DNA from: Orientallactaga sibirica
Taxonomy: Eukaryota > Chordata > Mammalia > Rodentia > Dipodidae
Direction: 5' to 3'
Assembly (NCBI GenBank): GCA_036365145.1
Contig: JAEOAD010000055.1
Span: 4,340,001 to 4,404,000 of the forward strand
DNA: 64,000 nt
A program made the position numbers and the translations under genes. Below, piece after piece: positions 30,310 to 41,159 of this stretch; within the stretch, counting starts at the first letter, position 1, and every line of letters starts with the position of its first letter. The notes below the pieces were generated by a model. That model searched no databases and was not told where the DNA came from. It was given only the letters and a program-made list of their open reading frames with translations.

Positions 30310-31440
30310 AAAAGAGTTTGAAAGCAAGCATGTGGTCTTTCTAAATTCCCGTTGGCCATGAAGTCACCCTGCTGGGGATTTGCCACCCCATTAGAAGAGA
30401 AGGAAGAGGAGATGGCCAATGCTGTGTGGGATGGGAGAAGAGTCTAGCTCAGGGAGCCCACCGGAATCTTCCAGACACAGGAATTCCCTTCCCAGTGTTA
30501 TCATAACCCCCTCCCTCTGCTTTCTCCAGCTTGTCGTGGCCAAAAAGTGTCACTAAACCAGCTCACAGGGACATTTCTTTGGACAAAACTACCAGGGATG
30601 AAGGATGTGGGAATCAGAGCCCTACCCTCTGCTCACTTCCCGTGAGACGCTTTCTGCCAGGAGTGATGACAGCAGGGTCATTATGGGCTAATGTGGCCTT
30701 GCCCATCAGTGTTTAGTGTTCCTGGACATTGGCTAATGCTCACCAGGGAGCAAGTGTTTATCCTGTCAATGACAACTTCCACCCAATGGCCAAGATCCAC
30801 AAAGGAAAGATACCCAGCGGTGGCAATGGCCACTGTACATGGTGCCCAGTGTCCAAAGTAGCCATTGTCATTAAGTTACTCTCTACAGTGTGGACCTAAG
30901 ATCAGGCCACAGCTCAAGTTTCAGCGACAGAAAATGTCAGCCCAGCCAATTCATGTGCCATGTTGATTTTTCTCTCTTTTGTTTATTATTCTTTCTTTTT
31001 TTTAATACTAGAGGTTGTATTTGTGGGGATTATTGTGTTTGCTGAGCTTAGAGGGACATTCCTCCTGTGTTGATTCTCTAACTCCCAAAGCTGTTCATCA
31101 TTTTATGTTGAATACTCCTTAATTAAAATGTTCCGAACTGAGAAGACAACCACACATGTACGCTTCTTGGTACGTATATGCATATCTATGATGTAACATG
31201 TATATAATTGTGTACATGAGAAGGATCAAGCTAAGAACAATTTTCTAACTAGGCAATTCTCAGAAGGAGCAACTTGTCCAAGTTAACAGTGATGGGTAGG
31301 GTCAACTCCTGCTGAAGCGAAGTCCTACTTTGGGGGTGAAAAGCCAGGTGGTGACAGTGACTCAGGGCTCCTCCCAGCTTCCAGGCCTCACAGGGAGGTC
31401 ACCTGGTATGATGACTCCCTCCCAGGTAAGGTCAATGTTG

Positions 31441-31475
<35 letters not shown>

Positions 31476-32245
31476 GGCCTGGTGCCTAGAGAATAATTAA
31501 GTGCCACATCTGTGAAATATCATCTATCTTCATTTTGAAATTTTGGGGGGGGACAAATGTTGTGCCTCAGAATTGTCTTGGTAGTTTCTGTCAGCTCCCT
31601 GGGGTCAGAGAGTCTAGAAAGCCTAGGAAGCTGTCTGGAAAGGCATGATGTCCTCTGTCTCAGAATGGTTCCAAACCACTCAGCCTCGCTGCTTCCTTCT
31701 GGATCACCCTCAGAAATGTCCTCAGACCCCTGTCCCGAGGTCTATTTGACACTGTGCCCCTAGACCAGGCTGGGGTGGGTGGGTGGGAGGAGTGCAGACT
31801 CAGAATGGTTTTCCTGCCAACAGAGAGGTGAGGAAACCTTTCCCCTCTCTCCACAGCCTCACCCTCTTCCCGAATGAAACTCCACCATTGCTCTTTGGCA
31901 TAAGTGACGTGAGTTCTCTGACATCCCTCCTTGGTGGGCAACAGTTCAGGATGCTGAGAATGTGACCAGGGGACGGAGGTGAGTGTAGGATAGGAACTAC
32001 TTCACGGGGCCCAAGGGGGACCTGCCACACTGTCAAAGTGCATCACCCACTAGAGACAAAGTAGTGAGGCTCACGAAGAAGGTGGTGGAAGGACATGCTG
32101 CCTTTCTGCCGTCTAGGGGATACCTTCCTCAACGAGTCATTCCAGGCAACTCCAGTGCCTAGAGGTAAGTTTGAACTTCACACTCACCTCAAATCTGGAC
32201 TGGGCCTGCGACTTTGATGGGGCATTGTACTTTAGCTGCAGGTTT
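30310..32245. other. Intergenic, largely unassigned, about 1.9 kb
   Basis: Holds an A31 homopolymer (31442-31472) and an AT-rich patch near 31080-31210. Short open frames at 31557-31763 and 31660-31941 lack any recognisable domain. No gene called. Confidence 0.4.
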
Positions 32246-32249
32246 TTGT

Positions 32250-32446
32250 GATTTTAAATATTTTTGTTTATTTATTTGAGAATGAGAGAAAGAAGCAGAT
32301 AGAAAGAGAGAGAGACAGAATGAGCAAGCCAGGGCCTCTAGCCACTGCAAACAAACTCCAGATGCATGTGCCACCTAGTGCTTCTGGCTTTATGTGGGTA
32401 CTGGGGAAGTGAACCTCCATCCTTTGGCTGTGCCTACAAGCACCTT
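32250..32446 (-). repeat. Dip-type tRNA SINE, 5' end missing
   Basis: Antisense, from 'tttgtttatttatttgag' to 'ctacaagcaccttaa'; the terminal 'ccatctctccagccc' is absent. Confidence 0.84.
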
Positions 32447-32459
32447 AAAAACTTTTTAA

Positions 32460-32695
32460 GGGCTGGAGATATGGCTTAGTGGTTAAGGCATCTGCCTGTG
32501 CAGCCTAAGAATGCCATTTGATTCTCCAGGTCCCACGTTTAGCCAGACACAAAAGTGACACATGTGCACAATGTCACACATGCACACAAGGGGGCACAAA
32601 TGTCTGGAGTTAGTTCACAGCAGCTGAGAGGCCTCTGGCTCACTCTTTCTCTATCTCCCTTTCTCTCTGTCTCTCTCAAATTAAAAAAAAAAAAT
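32460..32695 (+). repeat. Dip-type tRNA SINE, long form
   Basis: 'gggctggagatatggcttagtgg' with the long middle containing CACA-rich repeats (gtgacacatgtgcacaatgtcacac), then a CT stretch and A12. Confidence 0.86.
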
Positions 32696-32706
32696 TAAGT
32701 GCATCA

Positions 32707-32770
32707 TCCTGAGCTAGGCATGATGGCGCATGCCTGTACACACAGCATTGAAGAGACATCTCTCAGCCCC
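32707..32770 (+). repeat. B1 5' fragment forming an inverted repeat with 33051-33091
   Basis: A B1-like start ('gagctaggcatgatggcgc'); positions 32707-32747 are the exact reverse complement of 33051-33091. Confidence 0.75.
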
Positions 32771-32782
32771 CTAGTTTCAGTT

Positions 32783-32968
32783 TTTTAAAATATTTTTATT
32801 CATTTAATTGCAAGCAGAGAGAGAGAATAGGCATGCCAGGGCCATTGCAAACAAATTCCAGACACATGCACCACTGTGCATCTGGCTTTACTTGGTACTA
32901 GGGAATCGAACCCAGGCCATCAGGCTTTGCAAGCAAGCTCCTTTAACCACTGAGCCAGCTTCCAGCTC
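32783..32968 (-). repeat. Dip-type tRNA SINE between inverted B1 arms
   Basis: Antisense copy 'tttttattcatttaattgcaagcag' to 'ccagcttccagctc'. Confidence 0.84.
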
Positions 32969-32971
32969 TAT

Positions 32972-33091
32972 TTCAGTTTTTGAGGCAGGATCTCACCTTG
33001 TAATCCAGGCTGGCCCAGAACTTGCCATCCTCCTGCCCCTGTCTCCTCAGTGCTGTGTGTACAGGCATGCGCCATCATGCCTAGCTCAGGA
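32972..33091 (-). repeat. Old B1 SINE
   Basis: 'tttttgaggcaggatctcaccttgtaatccaggctgg' to 'gccatcatgcctagctc', antisense; its end is the second arm of the inverted repeat. Confidence 0.75.
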
Positions 33092-33109
33092 CAATGGACT
33101 TTTGTTTTG

Positions 33110-33278
33110 GCTAGCAAGCCCTGCCAGCCTGGGGTTCAATTCCCCAGCCACCTACATAAAGCAGGATCCAAAGAGTGATGCAAGAGTCTGGCATTCTGTC
33201 TGGCATTCTGTTTGCAAGAAAACCTGGCGTGTCATACATACAAAAACACATGCAAATAAATAACTAATTTTTTAAAGA
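33110..33278 (+). repeat. Dip-type tRNA SINE, degraded
   Basis: Retains 'cagcctggggttcaattccccagccacctacataaagc' and the (AAAT)n tail; the 5' head is lost. Confidence 0.65.
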
Positions 33279-33289
33279 TGCCAGATGAA

Positions 33290-33690
33290 AAAGCCATGTT
33301 CCCCCCTGACTGCAAGAGCCACGTCTACTCGGTGCTAGTGTTGTAAATATCCCAGGGACCCTCAGTCTTGGAGCTCTGCTCTCTATAGGCTAGGCCCCTC
33401 CCTACCCTCAGCCCCAGAGTGACCTATCACACCACTCCTGCACTTTCTCTGAGCCCACCGTCCTGTTCGGGTGTCTTCTCCTTTTCCCAGGAGCTTGCTC
33501 ATACCCAGGGGCTCTGCGAGGCACCCTGAGGCTGCAGGGCCAAGGCAGGTAGGAGGCTCTGGGCTGAGGGGTGGAGACGGAAGCCATCTGGAGCCTAGCA
33601 GTACTCTGCGGGGGGCGGGGGGACCCAAGCAAAGGCGGGGCTTCTTGGAACTTTTCACAGACTACAGGCAAAGTCATACTTAGAGCAAAC
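33290..33690. other. Intergenic, GC-richer, no gene seen
   Basis: Open frames overlap on both strands (33383-33707), as expected for a GC-rich patch. No family recognised. Confidence 0.4.
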
Positions 33691-33695
33691 TTTAA

Positions 33696-33908
33696 AGTAT
33701 TTTTCATTTTTATTTATTTATTAGAGACAGGGGGAGGGAGAGAGAGAGAGAGAGAATGGGCATGCCAAGACTTCTAGCCACTGCAAACAAACTCCAGATG
33801 GAAGCGCGCCACCTTGTGCATCCAGCTTACATGGTACCTGGAGAATTGAACCTGGGTCTTTAAGCTTCACAGGCAAGCGCCTTAACTGCTAAGCCATCTC
33901 TCCAGCCC
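33696..33908 (-). repeat. Dip-type tRNA SINE
   Basis: Antisense copy flanked by TTAGAGCAAACTTTAAA (about 33678) and TTAGTGCAAGTTTTAAA (33909-33925), an imperfect 17-bp target duplication. Confidence 0.88.
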
Positions 33909-34099
33909 CTTAGTGCAAGTTTTAAATAGTCTCCTGGCACACATATACAAACACTGTAACCCCTCTGTCTTCCCCACCAACCAGGAGAAACAAGAGTTCT
34001 GAGTCCTCTCCACAGGTGGTCCACGCAGACCTTCCTTTCTAACATGGTGGAGAGGGCGGGGCCACGGGGAGGGAGGGGGAGAGGAGTGAGGCCTTCGCT

Positions 34100-34395
34100 G
34101 TCCTACAGCCCTCTGCCTGGTGAGCTTCTTCCTGTCTCGCTTCCATGGCACTTCTCTGAGAAGCCTTCCCTGCCCACGCCTCCATCCTAAACCAGACAGG
34201 ATTGGATTCTCTGTCAGCCTAGCACCTGGTCCTGCCAGCAGAGAGGTGCTCATCACTTTTATTCTGTTTGTTTTTCCAGTGTCCACTCTATACTGAGGAC
34301 AGGAATCACAGCTTACTGATTGCCCAAAGAAGTCCATTTCCTCCAGGCTGGTGCCTGGCACATAGGTGGTTAGCATTATATATGTTGAATTAAGA
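34100..34395 (+). repeat. Ancient L2 LINE 3' end
   Basis: 'cacttctctgagaagccttccctgccc...ctcatcacttttattctg...actctatactgaggacaggaatcacagc...ctggtgcctggcacataggtggttag...ttgaat' follows the L2 3'-end order. Confidence 0.7.
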
Positions 34396-34407
34396 AATAG
34401 ATCTTTT

Positions 34408-34612
34408 GGGCTGGAGAGATGGCTCAGGGGTTAAGGCCCTTGCTGGTGAAGCCTAAGGATCCAGGTTCAATTCCCCTCCCCCCAGTACCCTTGTAAGCCA
34501 GATGCACAGGGTAGTACAGGCACCTGGAGTTCATTTGCAGTGGCTAGATGCCCTGGCATACCCATTTTCTCTCTCTCTCTGTGTTTCTCATAAATGAATA
34601 AAAAAAAATTTT
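34408..34612 (+). repeat. Dip-type tRNA SINE
   Basis: 'gggctggagagatggctcagggg' to '(aaat)n' plus A/T run; inserted next to the L2 end. Confidence 0.9.
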
Positions 34613-34629
34613 TTTAATAAAACAGGTCT

Positions 34630-35350
34630 ATTACTAGTGGTTAAATGGAGGCCAATAGAGTGCTTCTAAAGCTGTACAGCAGGTTTATGGCAGAAACCAA
34701 TTCTTGGGACTTTGTGTGTACTTCAGTTCCTCAGCAGTGGAAGTCCCTCCTCAGGTCTAATTCCAAGACCCTCAGGCAGCAGGTGAAGCTGGGCTGGGGC
34801 AGGCATCCAGTGAGCTCCACCCTGTGCCTCTCTAGCTCCTTGGCCTGCCGTCCTGGCCTCTGCTGGCTTCCTTCCTGGTCACTGAGTTTGTGCCCCACAC
34901 CTCCCACCCCATAGGCTCTCAGAGCCTTTTCACTTCTCTCCACTCTGAGAGGGTCTCAGGATCACCGCAGAGAGACCCGGAATGAGGAGTGCCATGGACG
35001 GTGCAAGCTGCCTTCAGTGCTGGCCCAGAAGCACAGGCTGTCACCAGGCACCAAAAAGGCCCAGAACTCACCTTAGTTTTCTAAATATTCCACAGTTTAT
35101 ATTCAGTGTTAAGTAATCTTTACATTTTCACATATGTGTCTTGGGGGGAGATAATTTTCAAGTCTGAAAACAAGCAAATCCAGATGATTCTGCTGCATAA
35201 CTGGGAGGGCCTGGGCAAGGCTATTTACACAGATCTTACACAACCTTCCTGTGAGGAAAGCTGGGTAGGGCTCTAGACAAGCAGCTCTGTTCACTGGGAT
35301 TTGCACTCCCCAGTCCTTTTCCCATTCTCCTTCTACTGATTTGGGTTGAA
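34630..35350. other. Intergenic, no gene seen
   Basis: Unassigned. Short open frames at 34645-34914 (+) and 35109-35378 (-) have no recognisable domains. Confidence 0.4.
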
Positions 35351-35355
35351 ATGGG

Positions 35356-35480
35356 GTTAAAAAAAAAAAAAAAGACAAAGCAGAAAAATGAAGAGAAAGG
35401 AAAGAGAGAGAGAGATGGAGGAAAGGAGAGGAGAAGAAAGAGGGGAGAGGGAGGGAAGGACAGACAGAAAGGGAAATAGC
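35356..35480. repeat. Purine-rich tract, about 125 bp
   Basis: A14 followed by nearly pure A/G (agagaaaggaaagagagagagag...gaggggagagggagggaagg), with only a few pyrimidines. A polypurine tract of this length can adopt triplex structure. Confidence 0.85.
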
Positions 35481-35823
35481 TCACCATGATAATTTTGTAG
35501 CTGGGTAGCCTTGCCAAAGGCTCTTGCAAGGCCTGGCAGGGAGCTAACCTATGGGCGGGGAAGGGGGATAGAGATGACCAGAATAATAAAACTCCGGAAC
35601 AACAAATCCTGAGACGAACTCAATGGATTAGGGCTGCCCCGCAGGGTGAACTCACATCTGTGCTCAGGATTCTTCATCTCCACACTTCAAATCCCTGGGC
35701 ATTTGGCAAGGACCCGCAGCTAGCCTACCCTAACCCCGACGGCTCTGTCTCATGAAGGAAGCAGGCCGTCCAGGGTAGCAAGAAACTGCATGGATAGAAC
35801 ACAGACTTGAGTTCCTCCCTTTT

Positions 35824-36040
35824 TAAAATTTTATTATATTTTTAATTAATTAATTTATTTATTTATTAGAAACAGAGAGAGGGGGAGAATGCACACGTCA
35901 GGGACTCTAGCCACTGCAAACAAACTCCAAACGCATGCGCCACCATGTGCATCTGGCTTCACGTGGGACCTGAAGAATGCAACCAGGGCCCTTAGGCTTT
36001 GCAGACATGTGCCTTAACTGCTAAGCCATCTCTCCAGCCC
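35824..36040 (-). repeat. Dip-type tRNA SINE
   Basis: Antisense copy; target duplication GAGTTCCTCCCTTTT (35809-35823) and GAGCTCCTCCCTTTT (36041-36055), one mismatch. Confidence 0.92.
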
Positions 36041-36214
36041 GAGCTCCTCCCTTTTGATGGGGTTTGGGAAGTGGGGACTTGAAACCTTCCTGAGTGGTGT
36101 GCTAAACCTGGCGCAGAACCCACAAGAAGAAAGCAGAAGACAAACTCAGAAGCACACTTCTGATGCACAGTGGTTTGCCCCGGTCACACAGAATTTAAAA
36201 GCACTTAGCCAGCG

Positions 36215-36363
36215 TTTTTGTTTTTGTTTTTTTTTTCCTTTTCTTACTCCAGATGGACCTGGAATTCACTATGTAGTCTCAGGCTGGCCTCAAATTCACG
36301 ATGATCCTCCTACCTCTCCCTCCCAAGTGCTGGGAATAAAGGCGTGTGCCAACATATGTGGCT
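36215..36363 (-). repeat. B1 SINE
   Basis: T-rich lead, 'ctccagatggacctggaattcactatgtagtctc' to 'aaaggcgtgtgccaacatatgtgg'; part of the 3' end is lost. Confidence 0.84.
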
Positions 36364-36405
36364 TTGTTTGTTTGTTTGTTTGTTTGTTTGTTTGTTTGTT
36401 TGTTT
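36363..36405. repeat. (TTTG)n microsatellite
   Basis: About 11 tandem TTTG units directly after the B1. Confidence 0.95.
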
Positions 36406-36420
36406 CAATAAATAGTCTTG

Positions 36421-36659
36421 GGCTGGAGAGATGGGTTCGTGGTTAAGGTGCTTGCCTTTGAAGGCTAAGGACTCATGTTTTTGACTCTCCAGACCCCACA
36501 TTAGCCCTACGCACAAAGGTGAGACAAGCACAAGGTAACACATGCCCATTAGGTGGCGCAAGCGTCTGGAGTTTGATTTCAGTGGCTGAGGCCCTGGCAC
36601 TCCAATTCTCTCTCTCAATCTTCTCAAATAAATAAAGAAAAATTAAATTAAATTAAAAA
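36421..36659 (+). repeat. Dip-type tRNA SINE, long form
   Basis: Contains 'aaggtgagacaagcacaaggtaacacatgcccattaggtggcgc' and ends in (AAATT)n. Confidence 0.88.
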
Positions 36660-36679
36660 ATAGTTTGGAGTGTCTTCTG

Positions 36680-37060
36680 GGTCCAGACCTAGGAATGGAT
36701 ACTGAGGAGAGAACAGTGGCCACAGACAAGGTCCCTGCTCTCCCGAAGGTACGTGTCTAGAGGGGAAGGGGCAGATAATAAGCCACTATCTGAGCACAGA
36801 AGTCAGCAAGGCCATGGTGAACTACAGGGAAGGCAAGGCGGTGCCTGTAGAAGTGACTCAGGTCACAGCACTCCCACAGTTGAGCTGAGGCCTGAATGAA
36901 GAGAGGAAGGCAGCCCTGGAGGGACATTTGCTGGGGCAAGAACCTCAAATGCAAAGACCAGCAGGGGCGAGGGCTCCTGGCAGATGGCTACAGTGACGCT
37001 GACAAGGGCTTTGCAGGGAGGACAGAGCCTGTGAGGTCACACTGAGCGGTGCGCATTCTG
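36680..37060 (-). repeat. Ancient L2-like repeat
   Basis: 'cagacaaggtccctgctctcccgaaggtacgtgtctagagggg...cagataataagcc...gagctgaggcctgaatgaagag' follows the antisense L2 3' end. Confidence 0.55.
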
Positions 37061-37144
37061 CCCCACAGCAAAGGGTATTCAGTTGGCTTAGCGAGGCCTT
37101 TGGGTCAAGGAGTGACTGAATGCCTCCTATAGATTGCCATGCTG

Positions 37145-37390
37145 GGGGCTGGAGAGATGGCTTAGTGGTTAAGCACTTGCCTGTGAAGCCTAAGGACCCC
37201 AGTTCGAGGCTTAGTTCCCCAGTACCCATGTAAGCCAGATGCACAAGGTGGCGCATGCATCTGGAGTTTGTTTGCAGTGGCTGGAGGCCATAGTGCATGC
37301 ATTCTTTAGCTCTCTCTCTGCCTTTCTCTCTCTGCCTGTCTGTCAGTAGTAAATAAATAAAAATAAATTAATTAAATTTAAAAAAAAAAA
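37145..37390 (+). repeat. Dip-type tRNA SINE
   Basis: Perfect 14-bp target duplication AGATTGCCATGCTG (37131-37144 and 37391-37404). Confidence 0.95.
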
Positions 37391-37524
37391 AGATTGCCAT
37401 GCTGTGAGAGTGCAGAGTAGACCAGAAGCCAGTCAGGAAATTGTCCTCCATCAGGACAGCAGTGGAGAGAAAAGACAATATAGGAATCTGGGGCAAGCAA
37501 AGACACAACAAAATCTTGTTGACA

Positions 37525-37739
37525 GGGCTGGAGGGATGGCTTAGTGGTTAAGGCATTTGCCTGCAAAGCTGAAGGACCTAGGTTCAATTCCCCAGGACCC
37601 ACGTTAGCCAGATGCACAAGAGGGTGCACGCATCTGGAGTTTGTTTGCAGTGGCTGGAGGCCTTGGCATGCCCATTCTCTCTCTCTTTCTCTCCCTCTTT
37701 CTCTGACAAATAAATAAAAATAAATAAAACATTTTTTAC
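37525..37739 (+). repeat. Dip-type tRNA SINE
   Basis: Perfect 14-bp target duplication AAATCTTGTTGACA (37511-37524 and 37740-37753). Confidence 0.95.
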
Positions 37740-37800
37740 AAATCTTGTTGACAAATTAAGTCTGCTAAATGCCAGGCGCTGAGATGTCCACATTGAATTT

Positions 37801-37809
37801 TTTAATATT

Positions 37810-37856
<47 letters not shown>

Positions 37857-38200
37857 TAAGCAGAGCCAGGCATGGTGGTGCAGGCCTTTAATCCGAGCAC
37901 CTGGGAGGCAGAGGTAGGAGGATCGTTGTGAGTTCGAGGCCACCCTGACACTACATAGTGAATTCCAGGTCAGCCTGAGCTAGAGTGAGACCCTACCTCG
38001 AAACAAAAGCAAAAATATGTATTTATAAGCAGAGAGGGAGAATGAATATGGGAATGCAAGGGCCACTTGCCACTATAAACGAACTCCAGATGCCTGTGCC
38101 ACCTTGTGCATCTGGCTTTATGTGGGTGCTGGGGAATCGGACCTGGGCTAGCAGGCTTTGCAAGCAAGCGCCTTTAACCACTCAGCAATCTCCCCAGCGC
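37801..38200 (-). repeat. Dip-type tRNA SINE split by a B1
   Basis: The antisense copy begins with a (TTTA)12 tail (about 37808-37857) and resumes at 38020 ('tatttataagcagagaggg') to 'ctccccagcgcc'; the gap is a B1. Confidence 0.88.
37866..38019 (+). repeat. B1 SINE inside a Dip-type SINE
   Basis: Perfect 15-bp target duplication TATTTATAAGCAGAG (37851-37865 and 38020-38034). Confidence 0.95.
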
Positions 38201-38221
38201 CCCCTTTGGATTTTTAAAATA

Positions 38222-38360
38222 TGTAGGTATGTATGCGTGTTTAAATGTATATGTGCGGGTGCATGTGTGAGTATACATGTACATGTGTGTGCGTGTATGT
38301 GTGTGTATGCATGTTTATATGTATATGTATATGTATGGGTACATGTGTGTGCATTTATGT
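38222..38360. repeat. (TG/TATG)n low-complexity run
   Basis: Alternating purine-pyrimidine tract of TGTG, TATG and GTAC words over about 140 bp. Confidence 0.85.
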
Positions 38361-38616
38361 AGAGGCCAGACATGGAGATCAGGTATCTATAGTGCTCTCC
38401 ATCTTATTTATTGAGATAGGATCTCTCACTGAATCCAGAGCTCACCAATTCTGCTAAGCTAGATAGTCAGATTGCCCCAGAGATCTGCTTGTCTTCTCCC
38501 TAGCCTCATGGGATATACTGACATTTCATTCTCACTATATTATAAAGATGTTTACAAGTGAGAAAGGAGGCAGACGAGTCAAATAGTTTGAGGTCTCACA
38601 ACTGATAAATGACAGA

Positions 38617-38768
38617 CTTGTTGTTGTTGTTGTTTTGGCTTTTCAAGGTAGTGTTCAGGCTGACCTGGAATTCACTCTGTAGTCTCAGGCTGTCCTTGAA
38701 TTCACAGCGATCCTCCTGCCTCTGCCTCCCTAGTCTGGGATTACAAATGAGCACCACCACACCCGGCA
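38617..38768 (-). repeat. B1 SINE, first of tandem pair
   Basis: (TTG)n lead, 'ttttcaaggtagtgttcaggctgacc' to 'gagcaccaccacacccggc'. Confidence 0.86.
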
Positions 38769-38923
38769 CACTTTTTTTGTTTGTTTGTTTTCCAAGGTAG
38801 GGTCTCACTCTAGCCCAGGCTGACCTGGAATTCACTATGGAGTCTCAGGCTGAACTCACAGCGATCCTCCTACCTCTGCCGCCCTAGTGCTGGGATTAAA
38901 GGAGTGCGTCACCATGCCTGGCC
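38769..38923 (-). repeat. B1 SINE, second of tandem pair
   Basis: 'tttttttgtttgtttgttttccaaggtaggg' to 'gcgtcaccatgcctggcc', same orientation. Confidence 0.88.
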
Positions 38924-38929
38924 TGACTC

Positions 38930-39795
38930 TGGGTTTTAAAGCAAGTCTGTCTGCTCCAGAGCACCAAGTGTTCTGACCAATGCGGAGGATGGAATGTGAC
39001 AGCCTCCAGGACAAGAGCCAGGCAACCCTGGAATGTTCCCCCCTTTGCCTCCTAAATTGGCAGAAGCCAAGAGTTGGGTCCTTGCCAAAGGCTGGAGTTC
39101 CTACAGGCCACTAAACCAACTGCTCTGGTTTAGGTTCCTGCACAGGCCAGTAGGCCTGGGGCTAGAGTTGGAGGGGAGCAACTTCAAGTCACAGCCGCTT
39201 GGGGGTGCTCTTAGCCTAGGGCAGCTGGGAAAGTTCTCAAGGGCCCAGACCTGGTTCCTGCCCCTCTCAAGGCTCTGCTGAGTGCAAGGGAAAGCCACAT
39301 ACAGCCAAGGGCAGGTCAGACACCACTCACTGCTTGTGGCAAGTGGGGACATGACACGTAGTCATCCTCATCCAAGTCCTCAGCTTTTATCAGGGTCCTC
39401 AGTTTTAGACTTTAAAATGGTGATGTGGAGATTGCAAATCATGATGGGAAAATAATTTTACAACACCTTTACAAGCCCAGGTAACCAGATGCAGCCTCCC
39501 ACGCAGTGTCTGAGACAGGAAGGGGCTCCTTCAAGGCCAGGTGTGTTTCCAGGACAAGGCTTCATCAGTACTGGGGTAACCCTGGCACTTTAACCCTTTG
39601 TCTTCTTCTGCCTTCTACACATCAAGCTGAATCGGGTCCAGTAGGATTGGGGCATTAGTTCGCTGACACTCGGCAGGGGGCGCTAATGAAACAAATGACA
39701 TGCGAGCAAAGTATAGCCAGAAATGATGGGGAGGAAAGGAACCCAAAGATCATAATAGGATCCAAAACGTCTACCTACTATCTAAGTGGTACATC
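38930..39795. other. Intergenic, mostly unique
   Basis: No gene or recognised repeat. Open frames at 39033-39281 (+) and 39101-39352 (-) overlap one another and look like chance. Confidence 0.4.
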
Positions 39796-39840
39796 TATTT
39801 CCTTTGTGTTACTTTTTTTTCTTTGTGTTACTTTTTTTTT

Positions 39841-39956
39841 GTTGTTTTGTTTTTCGAGGTAGGGTGTCACTCTGTCTCAGGCTGACCTATGTAGTCTCAG
39901 GGTGACCTCGAACTCATGGCAATCCTCCTACCTCTGCCTCCCGAGTGCTGGGATTA
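39841..39956 (-). repeat. B1 SINE with internal deletion
   Basis: 'gttgttttgtttttcgaggtagggtg' to 'cgagtgctgggattat'. Part of a site with four copies of the target CTTTGTGTTACTTTTTT. Confidence 0.86.
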
Positions 39957-39970
39957 TGTGTTACTTTTTT

Positions 39971-40174
39971 AATATTTTATTTTTATTTATTTATTTGACA
40001 GAGAAAGCGGGAGAGAGAGAGAAAATGGACGTGCCAGGGCCTCCAACCACTGCAAACAAACTCCAGACACATGCACTCCCTTGTGCATCTGGCTAACGTG
40101 GGTCCTGGGGAAGCGAACCTGGGTCCTTTGGCTTTGCAGGCAAATGCCTTAACTGCTAAGCCATCCCTCCAGCC
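39971..40174 (-). repeat. Dip-type tRNA SINE
   Basis: 'aatattttatttttatttatttatttgac' to 'ccatccctccagcc'; flanked by target copies at 39957-39970 and 40175-40188. Confidence 0.9.
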
Positions 40175-40317
40175 CTTTGTGTTACTTTCTAATGTTAACA
40201 TACAAAGTAGTGGGTTATTACCGTAGCATCTTCATATATAGATGTCATTATACTGTGTGTTCATTTCCGCTTCCCCACTGCCCACCTGGTTATCTTCTCC
40301 CAGTTAATTTCTCCTTC

Positions 40318-40399
40318 TGCTTGCCTGCTTGCTTGCTTTCTTGCTTGTTTGCTTTTTTGCTTTCTTGCTTTCTTGCTTTCTTGCTTGTTTGCTTGCTTG

Positions 40400-40458
<59 letters not shown>

Positions 40459-40459
40459 T
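40318..40459. repeat. (CTTT)n/(CTTG)n microsatellite
   Basis: A compound tetranucleotide array: mixed CTTG/CTTT words, then about 15 pure CTTT units (40398-40458). Confidence 0.95.
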
Positions 40460-40674
40460 TAATTTGAGAGAGAAAGAGACAGAGATAGAGGAAGAGGCAG
40501 ACAATAAGTGCACCGGGACCTCTCAGCTGATGTGTGCTCCCCCTTGTGGACATGTACAACATTGTGCACTTGCATCACTTTTGCATCTGGCTAAACGTAG
40601 GAACTGGAGATTCGAATGGGCGTTCTTAGGCTTCACAGGCAGGCGCCTTAACCGCTAAGCCATCTCTCCAGCCC
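40460..40674 (-). repeat. Dip-type tRNA SINE, long form
   Basis: Antisense, with 'ctcagctgatgtgtgctcccccttgtggacatg' and 'gcacttgcatcacttttgc' in the middle, ending 'ccatctctccagcccc'. Closely related to the copy at 62516-62772. Confidence 0.88.
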
Positions 40675-40922
40675 CTGCTTTCTGCTTTCTTATCACATAT
40701 AACCCAAACCCTCTCTATTCCCCACTTCCCTTAAGATCATTTCCTCCCCTCTTATGATCTCCTTTGAGTTTTGTGATCTACACACACACATATAAATACA
40801 CACGTATATGTGCATGCTAAGCCAGCACTCATAATTTTAAATCTAGTTTCCACATATAAGAGAAAACATGTGGTATTAGCATGCCTATTTTAAAGTGATT
40901 GTATGTCCATGGTAGGTTTTAT

Positions 40923-40958
<36 letters not shown>
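40923..40958. repeat. (AC)n microsatellite
   Basis: About 17 AC units abutting the tail of a Dip-type SINE. Confidence 0.95.
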
Positions 40959-40959
<1 letters not shown>

Positions 40960-40960
<1 letters not shown>

Positions 40961-41150
40961 ATTATTATTTATTTATTTATTTATTTATGAGGAGAAAGAG
41001 TTGGGAGGGAGGAATGGGCATACTAGGGCCTCTAGCGGTTGCAAATAAACTCCAGACGCATGCACCACTTTGTGCATCTGGCTTGATGTGGGTACTGGGG
41101 AATTGAACTCCAGGCCAGTAGGCTTTGCAAGTAAGCACTGTGAACACTGG
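40960..41150 (-). repeat. Dip-type tRNA SINE, 5' end degraded
   Basis: '(tttat)n' lead, 'aataaactccagacgcatgcacc' to 'ggctttgcaagtaagcac'; the terminal head motif is absent. Confidence 0.84.
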
Positions 41151-41159
41151 ATCGTCACA

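Noticed and set aside
32808..33263. 151-codon plus-strand frame
   Set aside because: Made entirely of an antisense SINE, an old B1 and a degraded SINE.
33882..34376. 164-codon minus-strand frame
   Set aside because: It crosses the antisense L2 3' end and the edge of a Dip-type SINE, so it is repeat-derived.
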